Assembly: GCA_029252265.1 (NCBI GenBank)
Contig: JAQXBT010000050.1
Coordinates: 1 to 64,000 of the forward strand
DNA from: Flavobacteriaceae bacterium
GTDB taxonomy: Bacteria > Bacteroidota > Bacteroidia > Flavobacteriales > Flavobacteriaceae
DNA length: 64,000 nt
Direction: 5' to 3'
The notes beneath the pieces are model-generated. The model was not told the origin of the DNA. It did no database searches and saw only the letters and a list, made by a program, of their open reading frames with translations. How positions within the stretch are numbered: position 1 is the first letter of the stretch; each line of letters opens with the position of its first letter. The translations under genes were made by a program, and so were the position numbers. Shown piece after piece: positions 17,145-27,480 of the stretch.

Positions 17145-18178
17145 TAATTTTTAATGATTTTGACCTCAAATAATTTATCCCAGCGTTTTCCGGTGACAAA
17201 TAGAGTTTTGGTTTTTGGGTTGTAGGCCATCCCATTTAGGACATCCAAGCCTTGGTGTTTGGTGACTTTCGTTTTTAACTTTTTAAAATCAATAACCGCT
17301 TCAATTGCTCCATTCTTTGGGTTAATTATAGCCACGCCATTTTTTTGATAGCGATTGGCATAAATTTTTCCATCGACCCACTCTAATTCATTAAGATTTG
17401 TCAACTTTCCTTTATTGGTGTACGCTTGAATAGACCCTTCTTCGGAAAGCGTTTGAGGGTTTAGCGTCCAAATGTAAGCGGTTCCATCTGATTTGTAAAA
17501 TTTATCACCATCATTACACAAGCCCCAACCTTCTTTACTTTGTCCATAATTAAAGGTTTCAATTTGTTCAAAACGACCCACGTCATAAACCAATCCACGA
17601 CCTTCTTTCCAAGTTAATTGATAAATTTTATCATTTAAAACAGAGAGTCCTTCCCCAAAATAGGCTTTGCTTAAATTGATATTATCAAGCACTTTTCCGG
17701 TCTTATAATCGATTTTTCTTAGTTTCGATTCACCATATTGACCTGTACTTTCATATAAATTTCCTTTATAAAATTCCAGTCCTTGCGTATAAGATGTGAT
17801 ATCGTGAGGGTAGGTATTTACAATCTCATAAGTATATAATTTTGGAGGGGTCGCACTCACAATGGTTACTTTTTTTAGGGCGATTTCAAATTTTGAATCA
17901 TAAAATACTTTGGCTTTGATTATTTTTTCACCCAAAGTCATGGATGCTAATGCCACGGAAGTCTCGATTTTTGAATTATCGAAAGTCAATTGAACGGAGT
18001 CAATTTTATAGTTTTTAGGATTGATCAATTCAACGCTAAGTGTATTTGCGTTCGAAATAACGTTGGTCTCGCTGTTTATTTGGATCAAAAAGTTGGAGGA
18101 TTTAGAGGATGCGTTGTTTCCACAAGCAGTCAATAATAGGCCAAACCCAATGAAGGTCAATAGTTTGATGGGATGCAT
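17144..18178 (-). CDS. Glutaminyl-peptide cyclotransferase (lipoprotein)
   Basis: 344 residues with a lipoprotein signal (LLTAC, Cys19). An N-terminal beta domain (about 25-105) precedes a five-bladed propeller with the bacterial/plant glutamine cyclotransferase signature 'YPHDITSYTQGLEFYKGNLYESTGQYGESKLRKID', 'VYDVG', 'SDGTAYIWTLNP', 'LNELEWVDGKIYANRYQ' and 'HQGLDVLNGMAYNP'. It converts N-terminal Gln of secreted proteins to pyroglutamate, which protects T9SS and periplasmic products from aminopeptidases. It is first in an operon with the thioesterase. Confidence 0.88.
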   Translation of the reverse strand: MHPIKLLTFIGFGLLLTACGNNASSKSSNFLIQINSETNVISNANTLSVELINPKNYKIDSVQLTFDNSKIETSVALASMTLGEKIIKAKVFYDSKFEIALKKVTIVSATPPKLYTYEIVNTYPHDITSYTQGLEFYKGNLYESTGQYGESKLRKIDYKTGKVLDNINLSKAYFGEGLSVLNDKIYQLTWKEGRGLVYDVGRFEQIETFNYGQSKEGWGLCNDGDKFYKSDGTAYIWTLNPQTLSEEGSIQAYTNKGKLTNLNELEWVDGKIYANRYQKNGVAIINPKNGAIEAVIDFKKLKTKVTKHQGLDVLNGMAYNPKTKTLFVTGKRWDKLFEVKIIKN

Positions 18179-18231
18179 AGAGTCATATAAATTTTCAGCA
18201 ATTTATTTATTTATATTCAGTTAAAAAAATC

Positions 18232-18262
18232 ATTGTGAAAATATTAAAACTTTGTATATTTG
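18232..18262 (+). promoter_or_regulatory. Promoter of the SRP RNA gene
   Basis: ATTG (18232-18235), 19 bases, then TATATTTG (18255-18262), a close match to the Bacteroidota -33/-7 consensus, directly before the RNA. Confidence 0.8.
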
Positions 18263-18263
18263 C

Positions 18264-18367
18264 CCTGGCAAGTCCTACACAACTAGCTCCTGTTGAATCC
18301 TCCAGGGCGGGAACGCAGCAAAGGTAAATGGTTGTAGCGGTGTGATGTAGGTAGCTTGCCATTTTTT
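18264..18367 (+). ncRNA. ffs: Signal recognition particle RNA, small bacterial type
   Basis: About 100 bases with closing pairs tggcaag (18266-18272) and cttgcca (18355-18361). The apical Ffh-binding region reads 'tcctccagggcgggaacgcagcaaaggtaa', with the conserved asymmetric loop and the GGAA tetraloop. A T-run (18362-18367) ends it. It forms the SRP with Ffh and targets membrane proteins during translation. Confidence 0.93.
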
Positions 18368-18424
18368 GTACCCCTTAGTTTCCTCAATTCTTTTTATCTT
18401 TAGCTCATCTTATAAAAATATTAT

Positions 18425-19228
18425 ATGGCAAAAGTAGTTTTAATTACAGGCGGTTCTTCTGGTATTGGAAAATCAGTAGGGGAGTATCTAACGGATAAAG
18501 GATATGTGGTCTATGGCACCAGTCGCTCTCCAGAAAAATGTACAGATACTAAGTTTCCATTGTTAAAATTAGACGTCACTCAATCCGCTTCAATTGCAAG
18601 TTGTGTTTCTGAACTGATTTCTAAAACCAATCAAATCGATATTTTGATTAATAATGCTGGCGTTGGAATTACGGGCCCATTGGAAGAAATTCCAACCCAA
18701 GAAATGAAGGCTAATTTTGAAACCAATTTATTTGGTCCTATTCATATGATTAATGCTGTGTTGCCGTATATGCGCGCTCAAAAATCAGGGTTAGTTCTTA
18801 ATATTACGTCCATTGCGGGTTATATGGGACTACCTTTTAGAGGCGTTTATAGCGCCAGTAAAGGGGCTTTAGAACTGATTACCGAATCGTATCGAATGGA
18901 ACTCAAAGCATTTAATATCAAGCTCAGTAATATTGCGCCTGGTGATTTTGCAACCAACATTGCTGCTGGCCGTTATCATGCGCCATTGCTCAAAGATTCT
19001 CCTTATAAAGAACCTTATGGAACCACTTTAAATTTAATGGATTCGCATGTAGATTCTGGTGAAGACCCCTTACTGATGGCTAAAATGATTTATAAAATTA
19101 TCACGTCCAAAAACCCAAAAATTCATTACAAAATTGGGGCGTTTCTACAAAAATTCTCGATTGTTTTAAAACGAATCCTTCCCGATTTATGGTACGAAGC
19201 CCTTTTGTGTCGTTTTTATAAACTCTAA
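18425..19228 (+). CDS. Short-chain dehydrogenase/reductase
   Basis: 267 residues with a classical SDR layout: TGGSSGIG (8-15) for NAD(P) binding, NNAG (76-79), the catalytic Ser129 in 'NITSIAGYMG', and Tyr142/Lys146 in YSASK. The N-terminal Arg in 'GTSRSPEK' after the second strand suggests a preference for NADP. The C-terminal part resembles the SDR group acting on lipophilic alcohols or ketones, but the substrate is unknown. A weak -7-like tatctttag lies 22 bases upstream. Confidence 0.88.
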   Translation: MAKVVLITGGSSGIGKSVGEYLTDKGYVVYGTSRSPEKCTDTKFPLLKLDVTQSASIASCVSELISKTNQIDILINNAGVGITGPLEEIPTQEMKANFETNLFGPIHMINAVLPYMRAQKSGLVLNITSIAGYMGLPFRGVYSASKGALELITESYRMELKAFNIKLSNIAPGDFATNIAAGRYHAPLLKDSPYKEPYGTTLNLMDSHVDSGEDPLLMAKMIYKIITSKNPKIHYKIGAFLQKFSIVLKRILPDLWYEALLCRFYKL

Positions 19229-19254
19229 AGCATCATTTATTTATGGGGATTAGC

Positions 19255-19285
19255 TTTGTCTAAACAATAGAATACTCTAATTTTG
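19255..19285 (+). promoter_or_regulatory. Promoter of the transaldolase-like gene
   Basis: TTTG (19255-19258), 19 bases, TAATTTTG (19278-19285): a full match to the Bacteroidota consensus, 27 bases before the ATG. Confidence 0.8.
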
Positions 19286-19312
19286 TCACATTAATTAAAA
19301 AAAATAAATAGT

Positions 19313-19966
19313 ATGAAATTTTTTATTGACACAGCAAATTTAGCTCAAATTAAAGAAGCACAAGACCTTGGTGTTCTTGATGGTGTGACTACCAATCCGT
19401 CCTTAATGGCTAAAGAAGGCATTACAGGTTCTGAAAATATTTTGAATCATTACAAAGCCATTTGTGCAATTGTTGAAGGCGATGTATCAGCCGAAGTTAT
19501 TTCTACTGATTTTGAAGGCATGGTAAAAGAAGGAGAAGCGCTCGCAGCTTTACATCCACAAATTGTGGTGAAACTTCCCATGATTAAAGATGGTGTAAAA
19601 GCCTGTAAATATTTTAGTGATAAAGGGATTAGAACTAATGTGACTTTAGTGTTTTCTGCCGGACAAGCCTTATTAGCAGCTAAAGCGGGTGCCACTTATG
19701 TATCTCCTTTTATTGGTCGTTTGGATGATATTTCAACCGATGGTTTAAATCTAATTGCCGAAATTCGTTTGATCTATGACAATTATGGATTTGCTACCGA
19801 AATTCTAGCGGCCTCTGTGCGTCATACCATGCATGTTATAGACTGTGCGAAGTTAGGTGCTGACGTCATGACAGGTCCCTTAAGTTCTATTGAAGGCTTA
19901 CTACGTCACCCATTAACAGACAGTGGTTTAGCTAAGTTTTTAGAAGATTATAAAAAAGGAAATTAA
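19313..19966 (+). CDS. Transaldolase, small TalC/FSA type
   Basis: 217 residues, the size of the TalC/fructose-6-phosphate aldolase family. It starts '[10 protein letters not shown]' with '[13 protein letters not shown]', and the Schiff-base lysine is Lys87 in 'VVKLPMI'. At '[10 protein letters not shown]' residue 133 is Phe. In E. coli FsaA the matching residue is Tyr131, and Phe there is typical of transaldolases, so transaldolase is more likely than aldolase activity. It moves a dihydroxyacetone unit in the pentose phosphate pathway. It has its own promoter and terminator. Confidence 0.88.
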   Translation: MKFFIDTANLAQIKEAQDLGVLDGVTTNPSLMAKEGITGSENILNHYKAICAIVEGDVSAEVISTDFEGMVKEGEALAALHPQIVVKLPMIKDGVKACKYFSDKGIRTNVTLVFSAGQALLAAKAGATYVSPFIGRLDDISTDGLNLIAEIRLIYDNYGFATEILAASVRHTMHVIDCAKLGADVMTGPLSSIEGLLRHPLTDSGLAKFLEDYKKGN

Positions 19967-19994
19967 GACTTACATTTTAAAACAATAAAAATTT

Positions 19995-20023
19995 AAGCTG
20001 AAGGAAACTTCAGCTTTTTTTTA
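19995..20023. terminator. Rho-independent terminator
   Basis: Stem aagctgaag / cttcagctt with a gaaa loop and a following T-run, between the convergent transaldolase and thioredoxin-fold genes. Confidence 0.85.
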
Positions 20024-21427
20024 TTTATATTTTTGAAGCGTTTTATTAAAAGTAGGATCAAATAAATCGGCCGTTACATTTAAGATCAACCCCTCACGAT
20101 CTACAATTAAAACTTTTTTGATGTAGTTGATCGCCAAGCGTTTTTTGGCATAAGATGGATCTGAAAATCGATATTCATTATTGATATTAAACTGATTGCC
20201 GAAAATCATATTACGCCATACATTGGTATGCATGGAATTGATATTAATCGCAATAAAATCAATGGTAGGAAATTTCGATTGTAAGGTTTTAACCTTAATA
20301 TGACTGTTTTCAAAATGATAACGACTCGCATTATCCCAAAAATAAATAACCGTTGTTTTGTCAAAAATAGAATTAATATTTAAAGTTTCATTTTTATGGT
20401 TCATCACTTCAATGGCCGGCAGTGGATACCCTGATTGAAGTCCTTGCGCATGTTTAAATAAATTTTTGATATATGTTTTATCCTTTTCAATAGTGCTTTT
20501 TTCTAAGAAGGATTGATATAAGATATAACTCTGATCGATGGATTTTGAATTCGAAATGAAGTTTCGTGTTGTATATTTTAATAAATTATTTTTAATCATG
20601 GTATTGGTCACCAAACTATTGATAAGCTCTAACTTGCGCATGGTGTAATCCAATGAATTGTGCTCAAATGTAAAATCTGGATTCGACGCTGTTAATTGAT
20701 CGAGTGCGAGGTTATTAATATGCGGAAATAAAAAATTATAATATGGATAAAAATCTTTCAGATCGATATCATTGTAAACAATGTTTTTTCTAAATTCATA
20801 AAAAATAGTAGGAAGTTTCTTAAACTCATTGTGGTTATTTTTCCCATAGTGATGGAAAGGGTAGAGTTCTTTTTTGGTAAAATAATTGTAATTAATACTC
20901 GCTTTGGCAATTTTCTCAAAAAGCTTAGAATTAGGGTTTTCTTTTAAAAATAACTGTAATTCTTTAGTGTTTTTTTCAATCAAACCTTCAATCGTAAAAT
21001 GATAATCAAAAGGAGATTTTTTATAATATACATTTATCTCACTACTTTCTTTTTCTAACTTCAACAACAAGTTGATGAGAAAATTATTTTTTTTGGCACC
21101 AATTCCATTATACACAATCGATTCGTCAAAATCATGCGTATTAATGTGCATCATAATACTGTCATTGGCTTCGAGTAATATAGTTTGGTGTTTTCCACCA
21201 TGCACAAATGAATGAATTCCAGGTTTAAAGGTTGTGAAATGGTGAAAAAATCGATTATCAGCATTCAAATAAAGCGTATCGATATTGTTTTGAGTATCAT
21301 ATAACACCACATAGTTATTACTTGGATTTATGATATCGCCACCCATAAAAACAACCTTATCTTTTCTGTCAGTGCTTTGGCAACTACAGAGAACTAAAAG
21401 TCCGTAAAGGAGGTGTATTGGTTTCAT
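20021..21427 (-). CDS. Thioredoxin-fold (TlpA-like) lipoprotein lacking CxxC
   Basis: 468 residues with a lipoprotein signal (LCSC, Cys14 or Cys16). The N-terminal 110 residues look like the beta domain found in Bacteroidota TlpA-like proteins ('YVVLYDTQNNIDTLYLNADNRFFHHF'). A helical middle follows, and the last 135 residues have a thioredoxin-like pattern ('PLPAIEVMNHKNETLN', 'TTVIYFWDNASRYH', 'IDFIAININ'). Where a CxxC is expected, residues 363-371 read FWDNASRYH, so disulfide exchange is unlikely. It may be a structural or binding relative. Confidence 0.65.
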   Translation of the reverse strand: MKPIHLLYGLLVLCSCQSTDRKDKVVFMGGDIINPSNNYVVLYDTQNNIDTLYLNADNRFFHHFTTFKPGIHSFVHGGKHQTILLEANDSIMMHINTHDFDESIVYNGIGAKKNNFLINLLLKLEKESSEINVYYKKSPFDYHFTIEGLIEKNTKELQLFLKENPNSKLFEKIAKASINYNYFTKKELYPFHHYGKNNHNEFKKLPTIFYEFRKNIVYNDIDLKDFYPYYNFLFPHINNLALDQLTASNPDFTFEHNSLDYTMRKLELINSLVTNTMIKNNLLKYTTRNFISNSKSIDQSYILYQSFLEKSTIEKDKTYIKNLFKHAQGLQSGYPLPAIEVMNHKNETLNINSIFDKTTVIYFWDNASRYHFENSHIKVKTLQSKFPTIDFIAININSMHTNVWRNMIFGNQFNINNEYRFSDPSYAKKRLAINYIKKVLIVDREGLILNVTADLFDPTFNKTLQKYK

Positions 21428-21527
21428 TTGTAATAATATCTAACGTATAATATCTTAGTTCTACCAAATGTAAGCTTATAGACGATTCATTCTTGTTAAG
21501 GCGTTGTTAAATTACGAGGCTGTTTAA

Positions 21528-21558
21528 TTTGGTGAGTGGTTTGATTTATTTACTTTTG
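21528..21558 (+). promoter_or_regulatory. Promoter of the ABC-F gene
   Basis: TTTG (21528-21531), 19 bases, TACTTTTG (21551-21558), 17 bases before the ATG. Confidence 0.78.
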
Positions 21559-21575
21559 CAAAAATTATTTTAAGC

Positions 21576-23192
21576 ATGTTATCAGTTTCAAACTTATCAG
21601 TACAATTCGGAAAACGTATTCTTTTTGATGAAGTCAATACGTCTTTTAATACCGGAAATTGCTATGGAATTATTGGCGCCAATGGAGCTGGTAAATCGAC
21701 TTTTCTAAAAATCATCGCAGGCGTTCAAGAACCAACGTCTGGCCATGTACATTTAGAACCAGGAAAACGCATGTCGGTTCTAGAACAAAATCATAACTTA
21801 TATGATGAACATACGGTTTTGGAAACGGTGATTATCGGAAACAAACCCTTGTTTGAAATAAAGGCTGAAATTGATGCGTTGTACAACGATTACTCAGATG
21901 AAAATGCCGATCGAATTGGAGAATTACAAGTCCAATTTGAAGAAATGAATGGGTGGAATGCCGATAGTGATGCCGCTTCAATGCTTTCTAATTTGGGGAT
22001 TAAAGAGGAACATCATTACACCCTAATGAAAGATTTGGACGGTAAACAAAAGGTACGGGTCTTATTGGCGCAAGCTTTATTTGGTTCGCCCGATGTCCTA
22101 ATTATGGATGAGCCAACCAATGATTTAGATTATGAAACCATTTCTTGGTTAGAGCATTTCCTAGCCAATTATGACAACTGCGTGATTGTTGTATCGCATG
22201 ACCGTCACTTTTTAGATTCGGTATGTACGCACATTTCTGACATCGATTATAACAAAATCAATCATTTTTCTGGAAACTATACCTTTTGGTATGAATCCTC
22301 TCAGTTGGCTGCCAAACAACGCGCGCAACTCAACAAAAAATCAGAAGATAAAAAGAAAGAATTAGAAGAATTTATCCGTCGTTTTTCTGCCAATATGGCG
22401 AAATCCAAACAAGCTACCAGTCGTAAAAAAATGATTGATAAATTAGATGTTTCTGAAATAAGACCTTCAAGCAGACGCTATCCGGCCATTATCTTTGAAC
22501 GAGAACGGGAAGCTGGAGATCAGATTCTGAATATCGAAAAATTAGCCTTTGAATTAGAAGGAGAGACCCTTTTTGATAAAATTGATTTTAACTTAAATAA
22601 AGGCGATAAAGTTGTGGTATATTCTAAGGATTCTAGAGCTACTTCAGCATTTTATGAAATTGTTAAAGGAAATTTGGAGGCTAAAAATGGAACCTTTCTT
22701 TGGGGCGTGACCACCACACAATCGTATTTGCCGTTGGATAACAGCAGTTTTTTTAAGCAAGCGATGAATTTAGTCGATTGGTTACGTCAATGGGCAAAAA
22801 CAGAAGAAGAACGTGAAGAAGTACACATTCGTGGCTTTTTGGGAAAAATGATATTTAGCGGCGAAGAAGCCCTCAAACAATCCAATGTATTGTCGGGAGG
22901 CGAGAAAGTGCGTTGTATGCTTTCACGCATGATGATGATGCGTGCAAATGTTCTTATGCTCGATGAACCCACCAATCACTTGGATCTGGAAAGCATTACC
23001 GCTTTTAATAATTCTTTAAAAAACTTTAAAGGCACGGTACTGTTTACCACCCATGATCATGAGTTCGCACAAACCTTGGCCAACCGTGTCATTGAGCTAA
23101 CTCCTAAGGGCGTGATTGACCGCTACACGACTTTTGATGAGTATATGCAAGATGCTAAGATTAAGGAACTGCGTGCAAAGATGTATGCCTAG
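21576..23192 (+). CDS. ABC-F family ATPase, YbiT-like
   Basis: 538 residues with two ABC domains and no membrane segments, so a soluble ABC-F protein acting on the ribosome. Domain 1 has Walker A GANGAGKS (34-41) and Walker B LIMDEP (175-180), but its signature position reads LDGKQK (154-159). Domain 2 has the signature LSGGEK (438-443), Walker B LMLDEP (460-465) and H-loop THDHE, but its Walker A region reads VYSKDSRATS (348-357). Between them (about 240-310) is the linker 'RRFSANMAKSKQATSRKKMIDKL'. Only one composite ATP site is therefore intact. The order and linker match YbiT. Confidence 0.9.
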   Translation: MLSVSNLSVQFGKRILFDEVNTSFNTGNCYGIIGANGAGKSTFLKIIAGVQEPTSGHVHLEPGKRMSVLEQNHNLYDEHTVLETVIIGNKPLFEIKAEIDALYNDYSDENADRIGELQVQFEEMNGWNADSDAASMLSNLGIKEEHHYTLMKDLDGKQKVRVLLAQALFGSPDVLIMDEPTNDLDYETISWLEHFLANYDNCVIVVSHDRHFLDSVCTHISDIDYNKINHFSGNYTFWYESSQLAAKQRAQLNKKSEDKKKELEEFIRRFSANMAKSKQATSRKKMIDKLDVSEIRPSSRRYPAIIFEREREAGDQILNIEKLAFELEGETLFDKIDFNLNKGDKVVVYSKDSRATSAFYEIVKGNLEAKNGTFLWGVTTTQSYLPLDNSSFFKQAMNLVDWLRQWAKTEEEREEVHIRGFLGKMIFSGEEALKQSNVLSGGEKVRCMLSRMMMMRANVLMLDEPTNHLDLESITAFNNSLKNFKGTVLFTTHDHEFAQTLANRVIELTPKGVIDRYTTFDEYMQDAKIKELRAKMYA

Positions 23193-23506
23193 ACAATTGC
23201 GTTTTTAGCGATTACTATTCACAATGAGGAATATTTCTCGACTTTGAGCTTATATTTTGTGTTATTTCGTTCTAAATTTATTGTTTCAACTATTTAGTTG
23301 CATACACATCATTTTACGTCCAATTAAGTATGGAATCTTCACATGGCTGATGTAACTCTCTAATAGCATTCATAAAACTAGGACATACCTAAAAACCTCT
23401 AATTACTGTGGACTTTTAGAAGTAATATAAAATAATAAAAAATTGCTGTGTAAATTTTGATTGAAAAGCCAAAATCAAAGTTTAATTGAAGTCAAACTTT
23501 TATGAC
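23193..23506. other. Intergenic gap between the ABC-F and YyaL-like genes
   Basis: 314 bases between convergent genes with no convincing gene. Near its right end two weak hairpins occur (ttgatt/aatcaa around 23457-23480, and aaagttt/aaacttt around 23480-23505), which may end transcription. Nothing else recognised. Confidence 0.5.
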
Positions 23507-25624
23507 TTATTTTAAAGAAGTGTTTGTGTTGATAATTTGATTTATGGCGTCTTTTACTTCTGTAACGGGATATTTACAGGTGTTGTTTTGACAGACATAA
23601 ATTGTTGTTTGACCTTTGACTAATTTATTTTCTAGCAATGCCAACTGACCTTCCTTTTTTCCGCCTGATAAAAAGACGTTTGGAGTAAAGTGGGTGTTAA
23701 ATTCTTTTCTTTTGGCTTCAAAATCATCGCCTAAAATAGCAACTGAGTAGGGGGGACTCACCATCCAACTCATTAAGACATCCCAATTGGAATAATACGG
23801 ACCACCTTTTAAAGCGTTTTCTTTCACATTACTCAGCATTTTTTTGGAGAGTTCAACATAATTGGTGTCGTAATAATACTGCCCTAAGACAAATAAGTTT
23901 TTAGCCATTTGAGAATTGGAGGCCGGCATGACGTTGTCCGAGATTTCCATTTTTCTGGCAATCAGTTTTGGATCCAGATTAGAGGTGTAATAAAACATCC
24001 CACGCGACTCATCATAGAAGTGTGCAATCGCATAGTCCGTTAATTGCTTGGCCGTTTCTAACCATGATTCATCAAAGGTGCTCTGATACAAGGCGATAAA
24101 TGCTTCGATGGTAAAGGCATAATCATCTAAAAAGGCATTGATCGATTTTTTGCCATCTTTGTAACTTCTAGACAATCGATGATCGGATGCTTTTACTTTT
24201 GTGGTGATAAACTTTGCATTTTTTAGCGCACTGTCTAAATATTTTTTATCGTCAAAAACAGCGTAGGCATCTACATACGATTTTAGCATCAGCGCATTCC
24301 AGGAAGTAATGATTTTATCATCTAAAGCTGGTCTAATTCGTTTTTCTCGTTCCGTTAAAAGAATCTTCTTAGATTTTTTGATTGTATTTTGTAACGCAGT
24401 TTCCAAAAGATTATAGCGGCTTGCAAACGCAGTATCGGATTCTGATTTAAACAATATATTGATGCCGTTTTCCCAATTCCCTTGTTCCTCAACATTGTAA
24501 TATTCTAGGACTAAATCGGTATCAGCCCCCAAAAGTTGTTGTAATTCTTGTTGCGACCAGACATGATATTTCCCTTCTTCTCCTTCGCTATCAGCATCCA
24601 AAGAGGCATAGAAGCCACCTTCTTTCGAGGTTAATTCACGTCCTATAAACTCTAAGGTTTCACGAACAATAGTTCTATAATAGGGGTCTTTTGTTTGTTG
24701 ATAAGCAGCAGCATACAAGCTGACAAGCTGAGAATTATCATACAGCATTTTTTCAAAATGGGGAACTTTCCATTGGTCATCGGTTGAATAGCGTGAAAAT
24801 CCACCGCCAATTTGGTCATAAATGCCACCACTGGCCATTTTATCTAATGTTAAGGTAACGGCTTTTAAGGCTTCGGGATTTGGATTTAAATAATTATAGT
24901 GGATTAAAAACTGATATCCAACGGGTAATGGGAATTTTGGTGCGCCATTATAACCGCCTTCAGTCACATCGATACTTGGTTTCCAGTTTTCAAAAATAAG
25001 ATCTAAATCGGACATTGAAACCGTTTTAATTTCAGAACTCATAAAATTAAGTTCTTTTGCTCGAACACCATCGGTGAGTTGCTTGGCTTGTAGTTCTGTT
25101 TTTTCGGGATTGGTTTTTACAAATTCTGAGATTTTAGAAAGCATATCTAACCATTGATTTTTCCTAAAATAGGTCCCGCCATACAAAGGGCGTCCATCGG
25201 GGAGTGCAATACAATTTAGCGGCCAGCCACCACTTCCGGTAATCAGTTGAATGGCATCCATGTATATCTGGTCAATATCGGGACGTTCCTCTCTATCGAC
25301 TTTAATCGAAATAAAATGGTCGTTCATAAATTTGGCAACTTGTTCATCTTCAAAACTTTCATGTTCCATCACATGGCACCAATGACAAGCCGCATACCCA
25401 ATACTAACAATGATTAATTTGTTTTCTTTTTTTGCTTTATCTAAAGCATCTTGCCCCCATGGATACCAGTTAACAGGGTTGTGGGCATGTTGTAACAAGT
25501 AGGGGCTGGTCTCATTTATAAGCTGATTTGTATGTGTGTTCGTGGTTTTATTCATTTTCTGTTGTTGTCCGCATGAAACAAAAGCTATCAAACTAATAAG
25601 CAAAAAATAGTTATTTAGTTTCAT
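23507..25624 (-). CDS. YyaL-like thioredoxin-domain lipoprotein (DUF255)
   Basis: 705 residues from the ATG at 25624. A longer open frame to 25699 would bury the signal, whereas this start gives a lipoprotein signal (FVSC, Cys18). The thioredoxin-like DUF255 domain (about 35-200) has '[18 protein letters not shown]', the CHWC redox motif (Cys80, Cys83), '[13 protein letters not shown]' and 'GGWPLNC'. The rest is an alpha/alpha-barrel like N-acylglucosamine 2-epimerases ('[10 protein letters not shown]', '[11 protein letters not shown]', 'ITSWNALML'). The family is widespread (human SPATA20); its reaction is unknown. Confidence 0.9.
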   Translation of the reverse strand: MKLNNYFLLISLIAFVSCGQQQKMNKTTNTHTNQLINETSPYLLQHAHNPVNWYPWGQDALDKAKKENKLIIVSIGYAACHWCHVMEHESFEDEQVAKFMNDHFISIKVDREERPDIDQIYMDAIQLITGSGGWPLNCIALPDGRPLYGGTYFRKNQWLDMLSKISEFVKTNPEKTELQAKQLTDGVRAKELNFMSSEIKTVSMSDLDLIFENWKPSIDVTEGGYNGAPKFPLPVGYQFLIHYNYLNPNPEALKAVTLTLDKMASGGIYDQIGGGFSRYSTDDQWKVPHFEKMLYDNSQLVSLYAAAYQQTKDPYYRTIVRETLEFIGRELTSKEGGFYASLDADSEGEEGKYHVWSQQELQQLLGADTDLVLEYYNVEEQGNWENGINILFKSESDTAFASRYNLLETALQNTIKKSKKILLTEREKRIRPALDDKIITSWNALMLKSYVDAYAVFDDKKYLDSALKNAKFITTKVKASDHRLSRSYKDGKKSINAFLDDYAFTIEAFIALYQSTFDESWLETAKQLTDYAIAHFYDESRGMFYYTSNLDPKLIARKMEISDNVMPASNSQMAKNLFVLGQYYYDTNYVELSKKMLSNVKENALKGGPYYSNWDVLMSWMVSPPYSVAILGDDFEAKRKEFNTHFTPNVFLSGGKKEGQLALLENKLVKGQTTIYVCQNNTCKYPVTEVKDAINQIINTNTSLK

Positions 25625-25738
25625 AGGAGATCTTGTTTGATACAAAATAGGCGTGATGCGACGACACACCAATGATTTATAAGCATCGAGTACTCGCAAT
25701 TTTCGACCCTATAAAGATAACAGATGTTGTGTATATAT

Positions 25739-27410
25739 TTAGTTTTTAAATACTTTATATACTAATTCATTCAATTTTAAAAAGTAGAGTCCAGAAGCTA
25801 ATTTTGAAACATCGATTTTATTGGGTCCAAGGCGTTTGAAATTGGCCTGTTTACGACCTCTGATATCATAAATAGTAATACGAGCTTTTTGTATTGAGGT
25901 GCCTTTTATTTGAATGATATCATTTACTGGATTAGGAAAAACAACGACGGATGTTGCATCATATTGATCTGTTGAAAAGACGCCATATTCAATGGCACCA
26001 ATGTCGGGACTGTCATCTCTAATTTTTCCAAAGTAGTCCGTTGTTTGGTTGCTTTGACTCGAAGCATTATCAATTGCAGAGGAAGTACTCATCAATTTAA
26101 AATCGGTATTGACAGCATCCGAAAAAAGAGGATCGACTTTTGTCCAACCCGACCTCGATGTTAATTGATTTTCTGGAGTTTCTCTTATGACATTGACGGA
26201 TCCCGAATTATTAAATATAATGTTTGCATCTAAAACTAAATTTGTGACGGGTTCCGCCAAAATTCCCATCGCCCATTTATTAGTTTTAGAATAGGAAATA
26301 TTACTTAAAACCTTAACATTATCTGACGAATTTACTCCAATCCCACCTGGTAACCCATGATTTGAAGTCCCATTATCAAAAACCGTATTATGTTCGATTA
26401 CAACATCATCTGTGAAATGACAAACAATTCCACTGGCTCCGTTTCTGTATGACAAATTATTAGCAATCACCATTTTTCCTTGTGTATATGAATTATTATT
26501 TCTTGTTAAAAAAATACCAGTTCCTTCATCTATTTCAAAATGAATAAATGATTTTGTAGGATTCCAAGAGATTAATCGATTTTCATTTCCATATACTGTA
26601 TTCTCTGAGATGATTACTTTAACCCCAGTATATGTATCGCCGGTAGGTTTAACAGTTGCTTCGCTAATTGTGATTGCTCCAACTCCCTGTGTAGTCCAGT
26701 AAGTATTGTTATATACTGTATTTCTTGAAATTGTAATATAATCGCATTTTTGGGCTCTTATTGCTGCCGATGGAACATTTCGGATGGTATTTTCTAAAAA
26801 CTCTATATGATGGGATTTATTAGCTACCAAAGCTCTTCCGTTATAGAGAATGGGTTTACTTATATTTAAGGTTTCTGGTTTATCTTTAGAAGTGCCTATT
26901 AATGAGGAATTATTGATGTCAATTCCCATTTCTGATTCTAGATCATGAACTTCACCGTTTTCAGTTTTATAGAGGCCCCAAGCCTCATCGGCCTGTTGTT
27001 GTGAAATTTCATCCGCAACTCCTTCAAAAATAAATCCTTTAACCCTAACGTAAGAAGCATCCTGAAGCAGAAACCCATAGACTCCATCAAATTTGATGAT
27101 GACTTCTTCTAAATCATAGGGCTGAATGGTGATGTATTTACTAGCGGTTCCATTGACAATAATTCGAGTGACATGAGTTCCTGTCCATATATCCCCATCG
27201 CCATAGTCTGAATTTTTATAGGTTCCAGCTCGCACCATCACAGTGTCTCCAGGACTAGCTTGGTCGCAGCCTTTTCTTATGGTTTTATATGGATTTGCCA
27301 TACTTCCGTCTCCAGAAGAATCATTGCCCATCGGTAGCTATAAATATATTTGTTTGACAGAGTCCACAAACTGACTGAAATAAGAATATGATAAGTAATA
27401 TGTTTTTCAT
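25739..27410 (-). pseudogene. Right-handed beta-helix T9SS protein with N-terminal frameshift
   Basis: The main frame (25739-27331, 530 residues) starts inside a motif, 'GNDSSGDGSMANPYKTI', which in related proteins follows a signal peptide and 'FIAT.G'. Directly upstream, in another frame from an ATG at 27410, lies a signal peptide (MKNILLIIFLF...GLCQ) and 'NIFIATDG', then a stop. Removing one base at gccc (27326-27329) joins them as '...IATDGNDSSGDGS...'. The body has parallel beta-helix repeats ('VIISENTVYGNENRL', 'VVIEHNTVFDNGTSN') and ends in a T9SS type A sorting domain ('VVVFPNPVNDIIQIKG'). Either the gene is broken or the base is a sequence error. Confidence 0.72.
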
Positions 27411-27480
27411 AAAATGGGGTGTATTAATTTTGTGATTTATGAGTAAATAGGTTAATAAATGATGATTTTAAGCTTGATTT

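Noticed and set aside
25625..25699. Longer start for the YyaL-like protein
   Set aside because: It would put 25 residues before a lipoprotein signal.
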